A stretch of DNA of 64,000 nucleotides from assembly GCF_036182465.1 (NCBI RefSeq), contig NZ_CP108081.1:8556001-8620000 (forward strand), read 5' to 3'. The notes beneath the pieces were generated by a model, which saw nothing but the letters and a program-made list of their open reading frames with translations, was not told the DNA's origin and made no database searches. Of the stretch, positions 33,235 to 42,760 are shown piece after piece; within the stretch, counting starts at the first letter, position 1; each line of letters begins with the position of its first letter. The translations under genes were made by a program, and so were the position numbers. This stretch comes from Streptomyces sp. NBC_00258. Its GTDB lineage: Bacteria > Actinomycetota > Actinomycetes > Streptomycetales > Streptomycetaceae.

Positions 33235-34620
33235 CTACGGCGCCTTGCGGCGGACCACGTAAGCCGTTCCGCCCTCTGTCGGTTCCTCGCCCACGTACTC
33301 CTGGTTTCGCATCTCGCACCAGGCCGGGATGTCCAGGCGGGCCGCCTCGTCGTCGGAGAGGACGCGGACCGTGCCGCCGACGGGGACGTCGGTGATCACC
33401 TTGGCGAGTTCGATCACCGGGATCGGGCAGCGCTTGCCGAGGGCGTCCACGACGAGGGAGTCGTCCTGGACGGTCACGGCGGGGGCGCTCGCCGGGGCGC
33501 CCAGCTTCTCGCGGACCGCCGCGACCGTGCCGGGCAGGACGTCCAGGAAGCGGTCCACGTCCTCTGCCGGGGTGCCGAGGGGGAGGGACACCCGGACGTT
33601 GCCCTCGCTCAGTACGCCCATGGCCCTCAGAACATGGCTCGGCGTCAGCGTGCTGCTCGTACAGGACGATCCGGACGAAACCGAGAAGCCCTCACGGTCC
33701 AGCTCGTGCAGCAGTGTCTCTCCGTCGACATAGAGACAGGAGAAGGTGAGGAGATGGGGGAGTCGGTGCACCGGGTCGCCCACCACCTCCACGTCCGGGA
33801 CCAGTTCCGGCACCCGCGCGCGGATCCGGTCCGTCAGTTCCCGCAGCCGGGCCGACTCGACGGCCGCCTCCGCGCGTACGGCCCGCAGTGAGGCCGCCGC
33901 GGCGACGATCCCGGGGATGTTCTCGAAGCCGGGAGCGCGCCCCGACTCCCGTTCGTCGGCCGGGCCTTGAGGGGCGTACCGCACCCCCTTGCGCACGACG
34001 AGCAGCCCGACGCCCGAGGGGCCGCCCCACTTGTGGGCGCTGCCCGTCAGGAGTGACCAGCCGCCCTCGACCTGCCCCCAGGCCAGCGACTGCGCCGCGT
34101 CCACCAGCAGCGGTACGCCCGCCGCGCGGCACGCCTCGGCGACGGCGGCCACCGGCTGCTCCGTACCCACCTCGTGGTTGGCGGACTGGAGACAGGCGAG
34201 CGCGGTGTCTGGGCGCAGGGCATCGGCGTACGTGCCGGGGGAGACCGCACCCGTGCGCAGAACGGGCACTTCGGACACCGTGCCGCCCTGGTTCCGGTGC
34301 ACCTCTGCCGAATGGAGCACCGAAGAATGTTCGACCGCGGACACGATCAGGTGGCGTCCGACGCGGTGGCGTCCCGCGAGCGCGCCGGCGATTCCGGTGT
34401 GGACCGCCCGTGTGCCGGAGGTGGTGAACACCAGCTCGTCCGGGCGGCAGCCGATCGCCTCCGCGGCGGCCTCGCGGGCGGCGTCCAGGAGGAGCCGCGC
34501 CCGCCGTCCCTCCCGGTAGAGACGGGCCGGGTCCGCCCACCCCTCGTCCAGGGAGGCCTGAAGGGCCTGGCGGGCCACGGGATGGAGCGGGGCGGAGGAT
34601 GCGGCGTCGAAGTAGGACAC
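33235..34620 (-). CDS. Cysteine desulfurase-TusA fusion
   Basis: A 461-residue two-domain protein. Residues 1-375 are a class-V PLP cysteine desulfurase: Lys197 in GSAHKWGGPSG binds PLP, and Cys320 in SSGSSCTSSTL is the persulfide Cys. Residues about 385-461 are a TusA/SirA-like sulfur carrier with CPIP (Cys398) in VVDALGKRCPIPVIELAKVI. Sulfur taken from cysteine can therefore be handed on within one chain, probably for tRNA thiolation or cofactor synthesis; the end use is inferred. ATG 34620 begins exactly at the desulfurase N-terminus (MSYFDAASSAPLHP). It is divergent from ctaC. Confidence 0.92.
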   Translation of the reverse strand: MSYFDAASSAPLHPVARQALQASLDEGWADPARLYREGRRARLLLDAAREAAAEAIGCRPDELVFTTSGTRAVHTGIAGALAGRHRVGRHLIVSAVEHSSVLHSAEVHRNQGGTVSEVPVLRTGAVSPGTYADALRPDTALACLQSANHEVGTEQPVAAVAEACRAAGVPLLVDAAQSLAWGQVEGGWSLLTGSAHKWGGPSGVGLLVVRKGVRYAPQGPADERESGRAPGFENIPGIVAAAASLRAVRAEAAVESARLRELTDRIRARVPELVPDVEVVGDPVHRLPHLLTFSCLYVDGETLLHELDREGFSVSSGSSCTSSTLTPSHVLRAMGVLSEGNVRVSLPLGTPAEDVDRFLDVLPGTVAAVREKLGAPASAPAVTVQDDSLVVDALGKRCPIPVIELAKVITDVPVGGTVRVLSDDEAARLDIPAWCEMRNQEYVGEEPTEGGTAYVVRRKAP

Positions 34621-35045
34621 GACCTCACGCTATTCGGTTTGGTCCGGTAGGGGTGCGCGGGGTCGGTTCGTCGGCTGCGGGCGTGTGGGGGCTGGCCGCG
34701 CAGTTCCCCGCGCCCCTGAAAACGGGGCTGCGCCCCGGCTTTTGTCTCCAGGGGCGCGTGGGAACTGCGCGAACAACCCCCACCGGCCCGCACCCGCCGA
34801 CAAGCCGGGCCACCCGAGTTCACAGGCGCCCCGCGACGGGCCGTCACATACGTCCCGGAGCCCCGCATTCCACCCCTTCGGGGTGAGCCGCGGCGCGTTG
34901 GGGACCCTCCCCGCGCGACCCCAAAAAGCGTCCAGTAGGGTTTGCTCCGCATAAACATCCAAACCCCTGCCCGACGCAGGGCGGCGACCGACCAGCGAGA
35001 AGGCCGCAGCCAACAGCGCGGGCGAGACTCTCGGGAAGGCGCTAC
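34621..35045. other. 425-base divergent region before ctaC
   Basis: No gene is supported. It contains repeat copy 10 (34687-34782) and then about 260 bases leading to ctaC. AGTAGGGTTTGC near 34935 contains TAGGGT, a Streptomyces-like -10, but without a good -35, so the cta promoter is only suggested. GGGAAGG lies before the ctaC GTG. Confidence 0.5.
34687..34782. repeat. Dispersed GC-rich element, copy 10 (inverted pair)
   Basis: Forward half 34687-34717 (one change, CTGGCCGCG) and diverged reverse half 34750-34782 flank an ACGGGGCTGCGCCCCGGCT hairpin. It stands in a divergent region, the second exception to the 3'-end rule. Confidence 0.8.
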
Positions 35046-36005
35046 GTGAGTCCCTACGGCTCCGACCGCTCGCCGCGGCGCCCGATGCGGCGGAAGCTGC
35101 TGCAGGCACTGACTGCGGGCCTGGTCCTGGCGACCGCCACCGGTTGCACATACAAGGACTTCCCCCGCCTTGGTATGCCCACCCCGACCACGGAAGAGGC
35201 TCCGCGGATCCTCTCCCTGTGGCAGGGCTCGTGGGCTGCAGCGCTCGTCACGGGCGTGCTGGTCTGGGGCCTGATCCTGTGGAGTGCGTTCTTCCACCGG
35301 CGCAGCCGCACCAAGGTCGAAGTTCCTCCGCAGACCCGGTACAACATGCCCATCGAGGCGCTGTACACGGTGGTCCCGCTCATTATCGTCTCGGTGCTCT
35401 TCTACTTCACGGCCCGCGACGAGACGAAGCTCCTCAGTCTCGACAAGAAGCCCGACGTGACGGTCAACGTCGTCGGCTTCCAGTGGAGCTGGGGCTTCAA
35501 CTACATCGAGAACGTCGACGGCTCGACCGGTGACGCGAAGACCGACAAGAACCTCGACGCGATTCCGGACAGGTTCAAGAAGCAGTTCCCGGAGAACGCC
35601 GGTGGCGTCTACGACGTCGGTACGCCTGCCACGAAGAACCCGCAGAACGGCAACCCCGGTCCGACCCTGTGGCTGCCCAAGGGCAAGACGGTCCGCTTCG
35701 TCCTCACTTCGCGTGACGTCATCCACTCCTTCTGGGTGGTGCCGTTCCTGATGAAGCAGGACGTCATCCCGGGCCACACCAACTCCTTCCAGGTGACTCC
35801 CAACAAGGAGGGCACCTTCATGGGCAAGTGCGCCGAGCTCTGCGGCGTCGACCACTCCCGGATGCTGTTCAACGTGAAGGTCGTCTCTCCCGAGCGCTAC
35901 GAGGCCCACCTCAAGGAGCTCGCCGAGAAGGGTCAGACCGGTTACGTCCCGGCCGGTATCGAGCAGACGGACCACGAGAAGAACCGGGAGACGAACAACC
36001 TGTGA
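35046..36005 (+). CDS. ctaC: Cytochrome c oxidase subunit II
   Basis: A 319-residue subunit of the aa3 oxidase carrying the CuA centre that accepts electrons from the bcc complex. It has a lipoprotein-type signal ([17 protein letters not shown]), two further membrane helices (residues 58-80 and 104-124) and an extracytoplasmic cupredoxin domain. The CuA ligands are in [10 protein letters not shown] and [12 protein letters not shown] (Cys262, Cys266, His270, Met273). GTG 35046 has GGGAAGG about 8 bases upstream. The stop overlaps ctaD's GTG. Actinobacterial subunit II has an insert ([20 protein letters not shown]) that contacts the bcc complex, which is family knowledge. Confidence 0.96.
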   Translation: MSPYGSDRSPRRPMRRKLLQALTAGLVLATATGCTYKDFPRLGMPTPTTEEAPRILSLWQGSWAAALVTGVLVWGLILWSAFFHRRSRTKVEVPPQTRYNMPIEALYTVVPLIIVSVLFYFTARDETKLLSLDKKPDVTVNVVGFQWSWGFNYIENVDGSTGDAKTDKNLDAIPDRFKKQFPENAGGVYDVGTPATKNPQNGNPGPTLWLPKGKTVRFVLTSRDVIHSFWVVPFLMKQDVIPGHTNSFQVTPNKEGTFMGKCAELCGVDHSRMLFNVKVVSPERYEAHLKELAEKGQTGYVPAGIEQTDHEKNRETNNL

Positions 36006-37738
36006 GCATCCTCAATGAACCTCAGGGTGCCGCCGCGGCCGAAGACTCGTACGAGAACGAGCTACCGGTACGGCGCAAGCAGCCCGGCAACGTTGTGATC
36101 AAGTGGCTCACCACCACTGACCACAAGACGATCGGTACGTTGTACCTGGTCACCTCGTTCGCGTTCTTCTGCATCGGCGGCGTGATGGCGCTGTTCATGC
36201 GCGCCGAACTGGCCCGTCCCGGCACGCAGATCATGTCGAACGAGCAGTTCAACCAGGCGTTCACCATGCACGGCACGATCATGCTGCTGATGTTCGCGAC
36301 ACCGCTGTTCGCCGGCTTCACCAACTGGATCATGCCGCTGCAGATCGGCGCGCCCGACGTCGCGTTCCCGCGGCTGAACATGTTCGCCTACTGGCTGTAC
36401 CTGTTCGGCTCGCTGATCGCGGTCGGTGGTTTCCTCACCCCGCAGGGCGCGGCCGACTTCGGCTGGTTCGCCTACAGCCCGCTCTCGGACGCGGTCCGCT
36501 CGCCGGGCATCGGCGCCGACATGTGGATCATGGGTCTGGCGTTCTCCGGCTTCGGCACCATCCTGGGCGCGGTCAACTTCATCACCACCATCATCTGCAT
36601 GCGCGCGCCGGGCATGACCATGTTCCGCATGCCGATCTTCGTGTGGAACGTGCTGCTCACCGCGGTCCTCGTGCTGCTCGCCTTCCCCGTCCTTGCCGCC
36701 GCGCTGTTCGCGCTGGAGGCGGATCGGAAATTCGGCGCACACATCTTCGATGCCGCCAACGGTGGTGCCCTGTTGTGGCAGCACCTGTTCTGGTTCTTCG
36801 GGCATCCAGAGGTGTACATCATCGCGCTGCCGTTCTTCGGCATCATCAGCGAGGTCATCCCGGTCTTCTCCCGCAAGCCGATGTTCGGCTACATGGGCCT
36901 GATCGGCGCGACCATCGCCATCGCCGGCCTGTCGGTGACGGTGTGGGCGCACCACATGTACGTCACCGGCGGTGTGCTGCTGCCGTTCTTCTCCTTCATG
37001 ACGTTCCTCATCGCGGTGCCGACCGGTGTGAAGTTCTTCAACTGGATCGGCACCATGTGGAAGGGGTCCCTGAGTTTCGAGACCCCGATGCTGTGGGCCA
37101 CCGGCTTCCTGATCACCTTCACCTTCGGTGGTCTGACCGGTGTCATCCTGGCCTCGCCGCCGATGGACTTCCACGTCTCGGACTCCTATTTCGTGGTGGC
37201 GCACTTCCACTACGTGGTCTTCGGCACCGTGGTCTTCGCGATGTTCTCCGGCTTCCACTTCTGGTGGCCGAAGTTCACCGGCAAGATGCTCGACGAACGC
37301 CTCGGCAAGATCACCTTCTGGACGCTGTTCATCGGCTTCCACGGCACCTTCCTCGTCCAGCACTGGCTGGGTGCCGAGGGCATGCCCCGTCGTTACGCGG
37401 ACTATCTCGCGGCCGACGGCTTCACCGCCCTGAACACGATCTCGACGATCAGCTCGTTCGTGCTCGGTCTGTCGATCCTTCCCTTCATGTACAACGTGTG
37501 GAAGACGGCCAAGTACGGCAAGAAGGTCGAGGTCGACGACCCGTGGGGTTACGGCCGTTCGCTGGAGTGGGCCACGTCCTGCCCGCCGCCGCGGCACAAC
37601 TTCCTCACGCTGCCGCGGATCCGTTCCGAATCCCCGGCCTTCGACCTGCACCACCCCGAGATCGCCGCTCTCGACCAGCTCGAGAACGCCGGTCACGGTG
37701 AGAAGGCCCTCGCTGGTGGCAAGGAGGCCGGCAAGTGA
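36002..37738 (+). CDS. ctaD: Cytochrome c oxidase subunit I
   Basis: A 578-residue heme-copper oxidase catalytic subunit with about 12 membrane helices, holding heme a, heme a3 and CuB and pumping protons. Ligand motifs are [12 protein letters not shown] (low-spin heme His), [11 protein letters not shown] (CuB His cross-linked to Tyr), WAHHMYVTG (CuB His pair) and [11 protein letters not shown] (both heme irons). GTG 36002 overlaps the ctaC stop (GTGA) and marks the protein VSILNEPQG; the gene stop overlaps the ctaF start. Three genes are thus tightly coupled. Confidence 0.97.
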   Translation: MSILNEPQGAAAAEDSYENELPVRRKQPGNVVIKWLTTTDHKTIGTLYLVTSFAFFCIGGVMALFMRAELARPGTQIMSNEQFNQAFTMHGTIMLLMFATPLFAGFTNWIMPLQIGAPDVAFPRLNMFAYWLYLFGSLIAVGGFLTPQGAADFGWFAYSPLSDAVRSPGIGADMWIMGLAFSGFGTILGAVNFITTIICMRAPGMTMFRMPIFVWNVLLTAVLVLLAFPVLAAALFALEADRKFGAHIFDAANGGALLWQHLFWFFGHPEVYIIALPFFGIISEVIPVFSRKPMFGYMGLIGATIAIAGLSVTVWAHHMYVTGGVLLPFFSFMTFLIAVPTGVKFFNWIGTMWKGSLSFETPMLWATGFLITFTFGGLTGVILASPPMDFHVSDSYFVVAHFHYVVFGTVVFAMFSGFHFWWPKFTGKMLDERLGKITFWTLFIGFHGTFLVQHWLGAEGMPRRYADYLAADGFTALNTISTISSFVLGLSILPFMYNVWKTAKYGKKVEVDDPWGYGRSLEWATSCPPPRHNFLTLPRIRSESPAFDLHHPEIAALDQLENAGHGEKALAGGKEAGK

Positions 37739-38133
37739 AGGTCCAAGGCAAGATGTTCCTCTGGCTGGCGTTCTTCGTGCTGGCCATGGCGATCGTCTAC
37801 GGCGTGTGGTCCAAGGAGCCCGCCGGCACCACGGCGCTCTTCCTGGGCTTCGGCCTGTGCGTCATGATCGGCTACTACCTGGCCTTCACGGCCCGGCGTG
37901 TCGACGTGGGCGCCCAGGACAACAAGGAGGCCGACGTCGCCGACGACGCCGGTGAGGTCGGTTTCTTCAGCCCGCACAGCTGGCAGCCGCTCTCCCTCGG
38001 TATCGGTGGCGCACTCGCCTTCATGGGCGTGATCTTCGGCTGGTGGCTGCTCTACTTCTCGGCCCCGATCATCATGATCGGCCTGTGGGGCTGGGTCTTC
38101 GAGTACTACCGCGGAGAAAGCCAGAACCAGTAA
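37735..38133 (+). CDS. ctaF: Cytochrome c oxidase subunit IV (actinobacterial)
   Basis: A 132-residue membrane protein with four helices ([73 protein letters not shown]) separated by a charged loop. This is the small subunit found only in actinobacterial aa3 oxidases. GTG 37735 overlaps the ctaD stop, with AAGGAGG 8 bases upstream. A strong intrinsic terminator directly follows, ending the ctaCDF unit. Confidence 0.95.
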   Translation: MKVQGKMFLWLAFFVLAMAIVYGVWSKEPAGTTALFLGFGLCVMIGYYLAFTARRVDVGAQDNKEADVADDAGEVGFFSPHSWQPLSLGIGGALAFMGVIFGWWLLYFSAPIIMIGLWGWVFEYYRGESQNQ

Positions 38134-38148
38134 CACGCGCAGAGCACA

Positions 38149-38185
38149 GGAAGCCCGGACACTCCGTCAGGAGGTCCGGGCTTCC
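38149..38185 (+). terminator. Intrinsic terminator after ctaF
   Basis: GGAAGCCCGGAC pairs with GTCCGGGCTTCC (12 bp), with an inner CTCC/GGAG around loop GTCA, and CTCTTTTG follows the stem. It is a textbook rho-independent terminator. Confidence 0.92.
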
Positions 38186-38262
38186 CTCTTTTGCCACACC
38201 TCTCGTCCCTCGCACGGCCCACTCGCCGCGCCGGGTCCGGCCTCGCTTCCTAGCGTGAGGTC

Positions 38263-39510
38263 ATGAGCCACACACCGCGAAACCGCACAGCCGTCAGCAC
38301 GGCACTCATAGTCGCCCTCGGCGCCGGGGTCACGGCCTGCGGCTCCGACAGCCACCCGCTCTCGGCCAAGCCGTACGACGCCGCAGAGGACATCTCCTTC
38401 AACACCCCCGTGGACGACGGCAGGAAAGCCGACCCGGACAAGCCCCTGGAGATCACCGCCGAGGACTCCGACGGCCGCATCACCGACGTGACCGCCACGG
38501 ACGCCGCAGGACGGTATCTGGCGGGCGAACTCTCGGCCGACGGGACCCGCTGGCACAGCACCTCCCCGCTGGCCGCCGGCGCCCACTACAGGGTCCGCGT
38601 GAGCACCGAGGACGAGGACGGCGCTCCCGGCCGCAAGGTTGTCGACTTCGACACCGGAATCCCGACCACGAAAAAGCGGCTGGACGTGAAGTTCGGGCCC
38701 GACAAGGGCACGTACGGCGTCGGTCAGCCCGTCACCGCCGAGCTCAGCCTCCCGGTCAAGGACAGGGCCGCCCGCGCCGTCGTGGAGCGCTCACTGAAGG
38801 TCGACTCCCGGCCCGCCGTGGACGGCGCCTGGCACTGGGTGGACGACAAGAAACTGCACTACCGCCCCAAGGAGTACTGGCCCGCCCAGGCCACCATCAC
38901 CGCCCGCAGCAACCTGTCCGGGATCAAGGTCGCCGAGCGCCTCTGGGGCGGCACGGCCAAGCCCCTGACCCTGACCACGGGCGACCGCGTGGAGGCCGTC
39001 ACGGACGCCTCGGCGCACTCCATGACGGTCTACAGGAACGGCGAGGCGATCAAGACGATCCCCGTCACCACCGGCAAACCGGGCTACGACACCCGCAACG
39101 GCGTCAAGGTCGTACTGGGCAAGGAAGGTACCGTTCGCATGACCAGCGCCAGCATCGGTTCCTCCGACTTCTACGACCTGATCGTCCACAACTCGGTCAG
39201 GCTCACCAACAGCGGCGAGTACGTTCACGCCGCCCCCTGGTCCACCGGCTCCCAGGGCTACGCCAACGTCAGCCACGGCTGCACCGGCATGAGTACCGCC
39301 AACGCCCAGTGGTTCTACGAGAACATCCGCGCCGGCGACATCGTCCAGGTCGTCAACTCGTCCGGCGACACGATGGCCCCGTTCGGCAACGGCTTCGGTG
39401 ACTGGAATCTCGACTGGAAGAAATGGCGCACGGGCAGCGCCCTCGTGGCCGACACGCCGGAGGGCCCCGGCCCGGAAGCCCGCCTGAGGCTGCGCCCGGA
39501 GTCTGTCTAG
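38263..39510 (+). CDS. L,D-transpeptidase lipoprotein with Ig-like domain
   Basis: A 415-residue cell-wall enzyme that makes 3-3 crosslinks or attaches proteins to peptidoglycan. A lipobox GVTAC (Cys about residue 26) anchors it. Residues about 55-240 form Ig-like domains (PLEITAEDSDGRITDV; PVTAELSLPVKDRAARAVVERSL), as in mycobacterial LdtMt2. The YkuD domain has NSVRLTNSGEYVHAAPW and the catalytic motif SHGCTGMS (His338, Cys340). TAGCGT lies 7 bases before the ATG, so it may be leaderless, although GAGG is also present. It lies between the two respiratory gene clusters with no evident functional tie. Confidence 0.93.
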   Translation: MSHTPRNRTAVSTALIVALGAGVTACGSDSHPLSAKPYDAAEDISFNTPVDDGRKADPDKPLEITAEDSDGRITDVTATDAAGRYLAGELSADGTRWHSTSPLAAGAHYRVRVSTEDEDGAPGRKVVDFDTGIPTTKKRLDVKFGPDKGTYGVGQPVTAELSLPVKDRAARAVVERSLKVDSRPAVDGAWHWVDDKKLHYRPKEYWPAQATITARSNLSGIKVAERLWGGTAKPLTLTTGDRVEAVTDASAHSMTVYRNGEAIKTIPVTTGKPGYDTRNGVKVVLGKEGTVRMTSASIGSSDFYDLIVHNSVRLTNSGEYVHAAPWSTGSQGYANVSHGCTGMSTANAQWFYENIRAGDIVQVVNSSGDTMAPFGNGFGDWNLDWKKWRTGSALVADTPEGPGPEARLRLRPESV

Positions 39511-39539
39511 GCAACTGTGCAGGCAGGGGCCGGCTCTTC

Positions 39540-39569
39540 AGGGGCGCGGGGAACTGCGCGACCAGCCAC
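39540..39569. repeat. Dispersed GC-rich element, copy 11 (reverse half)
   Basis: A reverse half in the 100-base gap between the convergent L,D-transpeptidase gene and the atypical receiver gene, in the sense of the latter. Confidence 0.85.
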
Positions 39570-39610
39570 AACGCACCCGCACCCGCCGAACTACAGGACC
39601 GACCGAGCTC

Positions 39611-40012
39611 TCAGGCGCTCAAGGCCCGCTTACTGCGAAGCAACCCCGCCAGGGCAGAGGCGAACTCCACCGGCTCCACCGGCAGGGTCACGGCGGCGTC
39701 GGCCCGGCTCCACGTGGCCAGCCACGCATCCTGAGGCCGCCCGATCAGCAACAGCACCGGCGGGCAGTTGAAGATCTCGTCCTTGATCTGCCGGCAGATC
39801 CCCATCCCGCCGGCGGGAACGGCCTCGCCGTCGAGCACGCACACATCGATGCCACCGCGGTCCAGCTCCTTGATGACGGCGGCAGGCGTCGCGCACTCGA
39901 TGAACTCGACCTGAGGCACGTCCGTGGCCGGCCTCCGGCCGGTGGCGAGCCGCACCTGCTCACGGGTGTTGGAGTCGTCGCTGTAGACCAGCACCGTTGC
40001 GGTCGGCTGCAT
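39611..40012 (-). CDS. Atypical stand-alone receiver-like protein
   Basis: A 133-residue protein with the alternating beta/alpha pattern of a response-regulator receiver: ATVLVYSDDSNTREQV, FIECATPAAVIKEL, GIDVCVLDGEA, CPPVLLLIGRPQD, DAAVTLPVEPVEF. The acidic pair (Asp12, Asp13) and phospho-acceptor-like Asp61 are present, but the conserved Thr/Ser is replaced (IGRP) and the conserved Lys of KP is Val112 (LPVEP). It may bind a partner without normal phosphorylation control. No output domain. It is divergent from ctaE, so a role near respiration is possible but unproven. Confidence 0.8.
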   Translation of the reverse strand: MQPTATVLVYSDDSNTREQVRLATGRRPATDVPQVEFIECATPAAVIKELDRGGIDVCVLDGEAVPAGGMGICRQIKDEIFNCPPVLLLIGRPQDAWLATWSRADAAVTLPVEPVEFASALAGLLRSKRALSA

Positions 40013-40189
40013 TCTTCCTCCGGGACGTCAGCGTCGTAGAGACAGATACGGACAGGGTCCGATGCGCGGATGCTACCCCCTTGAACACATGGTCAACAGC
40101 GGTTCGGACAGGGCTTCGATGGGCCATATGGGCTGGACACACCCCACAGACACTCCGAACGGCACCCCCGGGAGTGAGGGCGAGATAAG

Positions 40190-40210
40190 CGACCGACATA
40201 ATGTCGGTCG
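40190..40210 (+). promoter_or_regulatory. Inverted repeat across the ctaE start codon
   Basis: CGACCGACAT (40190-40199) and ATGTCGGTCG (40201-40210) are perfect complements around a single A; the second arm begins with the ATG of ctaE. In RNA an 8-bp stem with a 5-base loop would put the start codon in or beside the loop. AGATAAGC just upstream (40183-40190) resembles a -10 box, and no ribosome site is visible. Confidence 0.55.
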
Positions 40211-40821
40211 TGGCGACAGCAACGACAGTAGAAACCGGGCACGCGCACCCGTCGGTCAATCGGCCGAACCTCACCAGCGTCGGAACCATCATCTGGCTGA
40301 GTTCCGAGCTGATGTTCTTCGCGGCCCTCTTCGCGATGTACTTCACCCTGCGATCGGTGACCGGGCCGGATCACTGGAAGGAGATGGCGGAACATCTCAA
40401 CTTCCCGTTCTCGGCTACGAACACCACGATCCTGGTGCTCTCCTCCCTCACCTGCCAGCTCGGCGTGTTCGCCGCCGAGCGCGGGGACGTGAAGAAGCTC
40501 CGGATGTGGTTCATCGTCACCTTCATCATGGGTGCGATCTTCATCGGCGGTCAGGTCCTCGAGTACACCGAACTGGTCAAGGACGCGGGCCTCTCGCTCT
40601 CCTCCGACCCGTACGGCTCGGTGTTCTACCTGACCACCGGCTTCCACGGCCTGCACGTGACGGGTGGTCTCATCGCCTTCCTGCTGGTCCTCGGGCGCAC
40701 CTACGCCGCCCGCAGGTTCACGCACGAGCAGGCGACCGCCGCCATCGTCGTGTCCTACTACTGGCACTTCGTCGATGTCGTCTGGATCGGCCTCTTCGCC
40801 ACGATCTACATGATCAAGTAG
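40201..40821 (+). CDS. ctaE: Cytochrome c oxidase subunit III
   Basis: A 206-residue membrane subunit with five helices (residues about 25-45, 66-86, 97-117, 143-165, 183-205) of the oxidase subunit III family, which stabilises subunit I and proton uptake. Typical sequences are [52 protein letters not shown] and [18 protein letters not shown]. It is the first gene of the ctaE-qcrCAB cluster, 65 bases before qcrC. ATG 40201 lies within an inverted repeat; an in-frame GTG at 40210 is an alternative start. Confidence 0.95.
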   Translation: MSVVATATTVETGHAHPSVNRPNLTSVGTIIWLSSELMFFAALFAMYFTLRSVTGPDHWKEMAEHLNFPFSATNTTILVLSSLTCQLGVFAAERGDVKKLRMWFIVTFIMGAIFIGGQVLEYTELVKDAGLSLSSDPYGSVFYLTTGFHGLHVTGGLIAFLLVLGRTYAARRFTHEQATAAIVVSYYWHFVDVVWIGLFATIYMIK

Positions 40822-40886
40822 CCGGGCCCGTTCCCGAGCACATTCCAGAAGCATCGACGCAGAAGATCCTGACACCGGGGTAATCC

Positions 40887-41696
40887 GTGAAAAAGCTCTC
40901 CGCACGACGACGCCATCCGCTGGCGGCGCTCGTCGTCCTACTCCTCGCGCTGGCATGCACCGGGGGGCTGTATACCGCGTTCGCGCCCGCGGACGAGGCG
41001 CAGGCCGGTACAACCGCCCAGTCCCTAGCAATCGACGAGGGCAAGAAGCTCTACGCCGTCGGCTGCGCCAGCTGCCACGGCACCGGCGGTCAGGGCACCA
41101 CTGACGGTCCGAGTCTCGTCGGCGTGGGCGCCGCGGCCGTCGACTTCCAGGTCGGCACCGGCCGCATGCCGGCCCAGCAGCCTGGCGCGCAGGTTCCGAA
41201 GAAGAAGGTCATCTACTCGCAGGCCGAGATCGACCAGCTCGCGGCGTTCGTCGCCTCGCTGGGTGCCGGTCCGACGGTGCCGACCGAGGCGCAGTACAGC
41301 CCCGAGGGCGCGGACATCGCCAAGGGCGGTGAGCTCTTCCGTACCAACTGCGCCCAGTGCCACAACTTCACCGGCAAGGGCGGCGCGCTGACGAACGGCA
41401 AGTACGCCCCGACGCTGGAGGATGTCGACCCGAAGCACCTCTACGAGGCCATGCAGACCGGCCCGCAGAACATGCCTTCCTTCCCCGACACCACGCTGAC
41501 GGAGAAGAACAAGCAGGACATCATCGCGTACCTGCACGCGGTCAACAGCGACGACTCGGAGAGCCCCGGTGGTCTGGAGCTGGGCGGCCTCGGGCCGGTC
41601 AGTGAAGGCCTCTTCGGCTGGATCTTCGGTCTCGGCGGACTGATCGCCGTCGCCGTGTGGGTCGCCGCCCGGACCGCAAAGGCCAAGAAGTCATGA
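40887..41696 (+). CDS. qcrC: Diheme cytochrome c subunit of the bcc complex
   Basis: A 269-residue membrane-bound cytochrome cc that replaces a soluble cytochrome c by passing electrons straight from the bc1-type complex to the aa3 oxidase. It has an N-terminal signal/anchor (HPLAALVVLLLALACTGGLY), two heme sites, C60-A-S-C-H64 and C155-A-Q-C-H159, each in a cytochrome c fold, and a C-terminal helix (FGWIFGLGGLIAVAVWVAA). GTG 40887 is the start. The stop overlaps qcrA's ATG (ATGA). Confidence 0.96.
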   Translation: MKKLSARRRHPLAALVVLLLALACTGGLYTAFAPADEAQAGTTAQSLAIDEGKKLYAVGCASCHGTGGQGTTDGPSLVGVGAAAVDFQVGTGRMPAQQPGAQVPKKKVIYSQAEIDQLAAFVASLGAGPTVPTEAQYSPEGADIAKGGELFRTNCAQCHNFTGKGGALTNGKYAPTLEDVDPKHLYEAMQTGPQNMPSFPDTTLTEKNKQDIIAYLHAVNSDDSESPGGLELGGLGPVSEGLFGWIFGLGGLIAVAVWVAARTAKAKKS

Positions 41697-42760
41697 GTAG
41701 CCAAGACATCCCAGAAGAGAACCTGCCCGCCGAGCGGGCCGACGACGAGCACGCGCACGGCACCGTGAGTGTCGCGGACGAGAAGCACCCGTTCGCGGAT
41801 CCCGGTCTGCCGCCGCACGAGCACCGCATCCAGGACATCGACGAGCGGGCCGCCAAGCGCTCCGAGCGCACGGTCGCCTTCCTGTTCACGCTGTCGATGC
41901 TGGCCACGGTCGGCTTCATCGCGGCGTTCGTGACGATTCCTGCCGACAAGATCGTCTACATCTTCCCGCTCGGTCACATCAGCGGACTGAACTTCGCCCT
42001 GGGCATGACGCTCGGACTGGCGCTGTTCTGCATCGGCGCGGGCGCGGTCCACTGGGCCCGCACGCTGATGTCCGACGAGGAGATGACCGACGAGCGTCAC
42101 GCCATCGCGGCGGAGCCCGAGGTCAAGGCCAAGGTGCTGGCCGACTTCAAGCAGGGCGCCAAGGAGTCCGCGCTCGGCCGCCGCAAGCTGATCCGCAACA
42201 CGATGTTCGGCGCGCTGACCCTGTTCCCGCTGTCCGGCATCGTCCTGCTGCGCGACCTCGGTCCGCTGCCGGAGGACAAGCTGCGGCACACCATGTGGCG
42301 CAAGGGCCTGCAGCTCGTGAACATGAACACGAACGAGCCGCTGCGTCCCTCCGACGTCGCCGTGGGCTCGCTCACCTTCGCCAAGCCCGAGGGCCTGGAG
42401 GAGCACGACCACGAGTTCCAGACCGAGATCGCCAAGGCGGCTCTGATGATCGTCCGGCTGCAGCCGGACAACATCAAGGACAAGCGTGAGCTCGAGTGGT
42501 CCCACGAGGGCATCGTGGCGTACTCGAAGATCTGCACCCATGTCGGTTGCCCGATCTCCCTGTACGAGCAGCAGACGCACCACGTTCTCTGCCCGTGCCA
42601 CCAGTCCACCTTCGACCTCGCCGACGGTGCCCGAGTCATCTTCGGCCCGGCCGGTCACGCCCTGCCGCAGCTGCGCATCGGCGTGAACGACGAGGGCTAC
42701 CTTCAGGCGCTCGGCGACTTCGACGAGCCTGTCGGTCCTGCATTCTGGGAGCGCGGATGA
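41693..42760 (+). CDS. qcrA: Rieske iron-sulfur subunit of the bcc complex
   Basis: A 355-residue subunit. An acidic N-terminus is followed by three membrane helices (residues about 65-85, 97-117, 175-195), which is an actinobacterial feature, and a Rieske domain: Cys281-x-His283 and Cys300-x-x-His303 hold the [2Fe-2S] cluster, and Cys286/Cys302 form the disulfide (CTHVGC and CPCHQSTF). It oxidises menaquinol together with QcrB. ATG 41693 and the stop both overlap neighbours (ATGA on each side), so qcrC, qcrA and qcrB are one coupled unit. Confidence 0.96.
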   Translation: MSSQDIPEENLPAERADDEHAHGTVSVADEKHPFADPGLPPHEHRIQDIDERAAKRSERTVAFLFTLSMLATVGFIAAFVTIPADKIVYIFPLGHISGLNFALGMTLGLALFCIGAGAVHWARTLMSDEEMTDERHAIAAEPEVKAKVLADFKQGAKESALGRRKLIRNTMFGALTLFPLSGIVLLRDLGPLPEDKLRHTMWRKGLQLVNMNTNEPLRPSDVAVGSLTFAKPEGLEEHDHEFQTEIAKAALMIVRLQPDNIKDKRELEWSHEGIVAYSKICTHVGCPISLYEQQTHHVLCPCHQSTFDLADGARVIFGPAGHALPQLRIGVNDEGYLQALGDFDEPVGPAFWERG

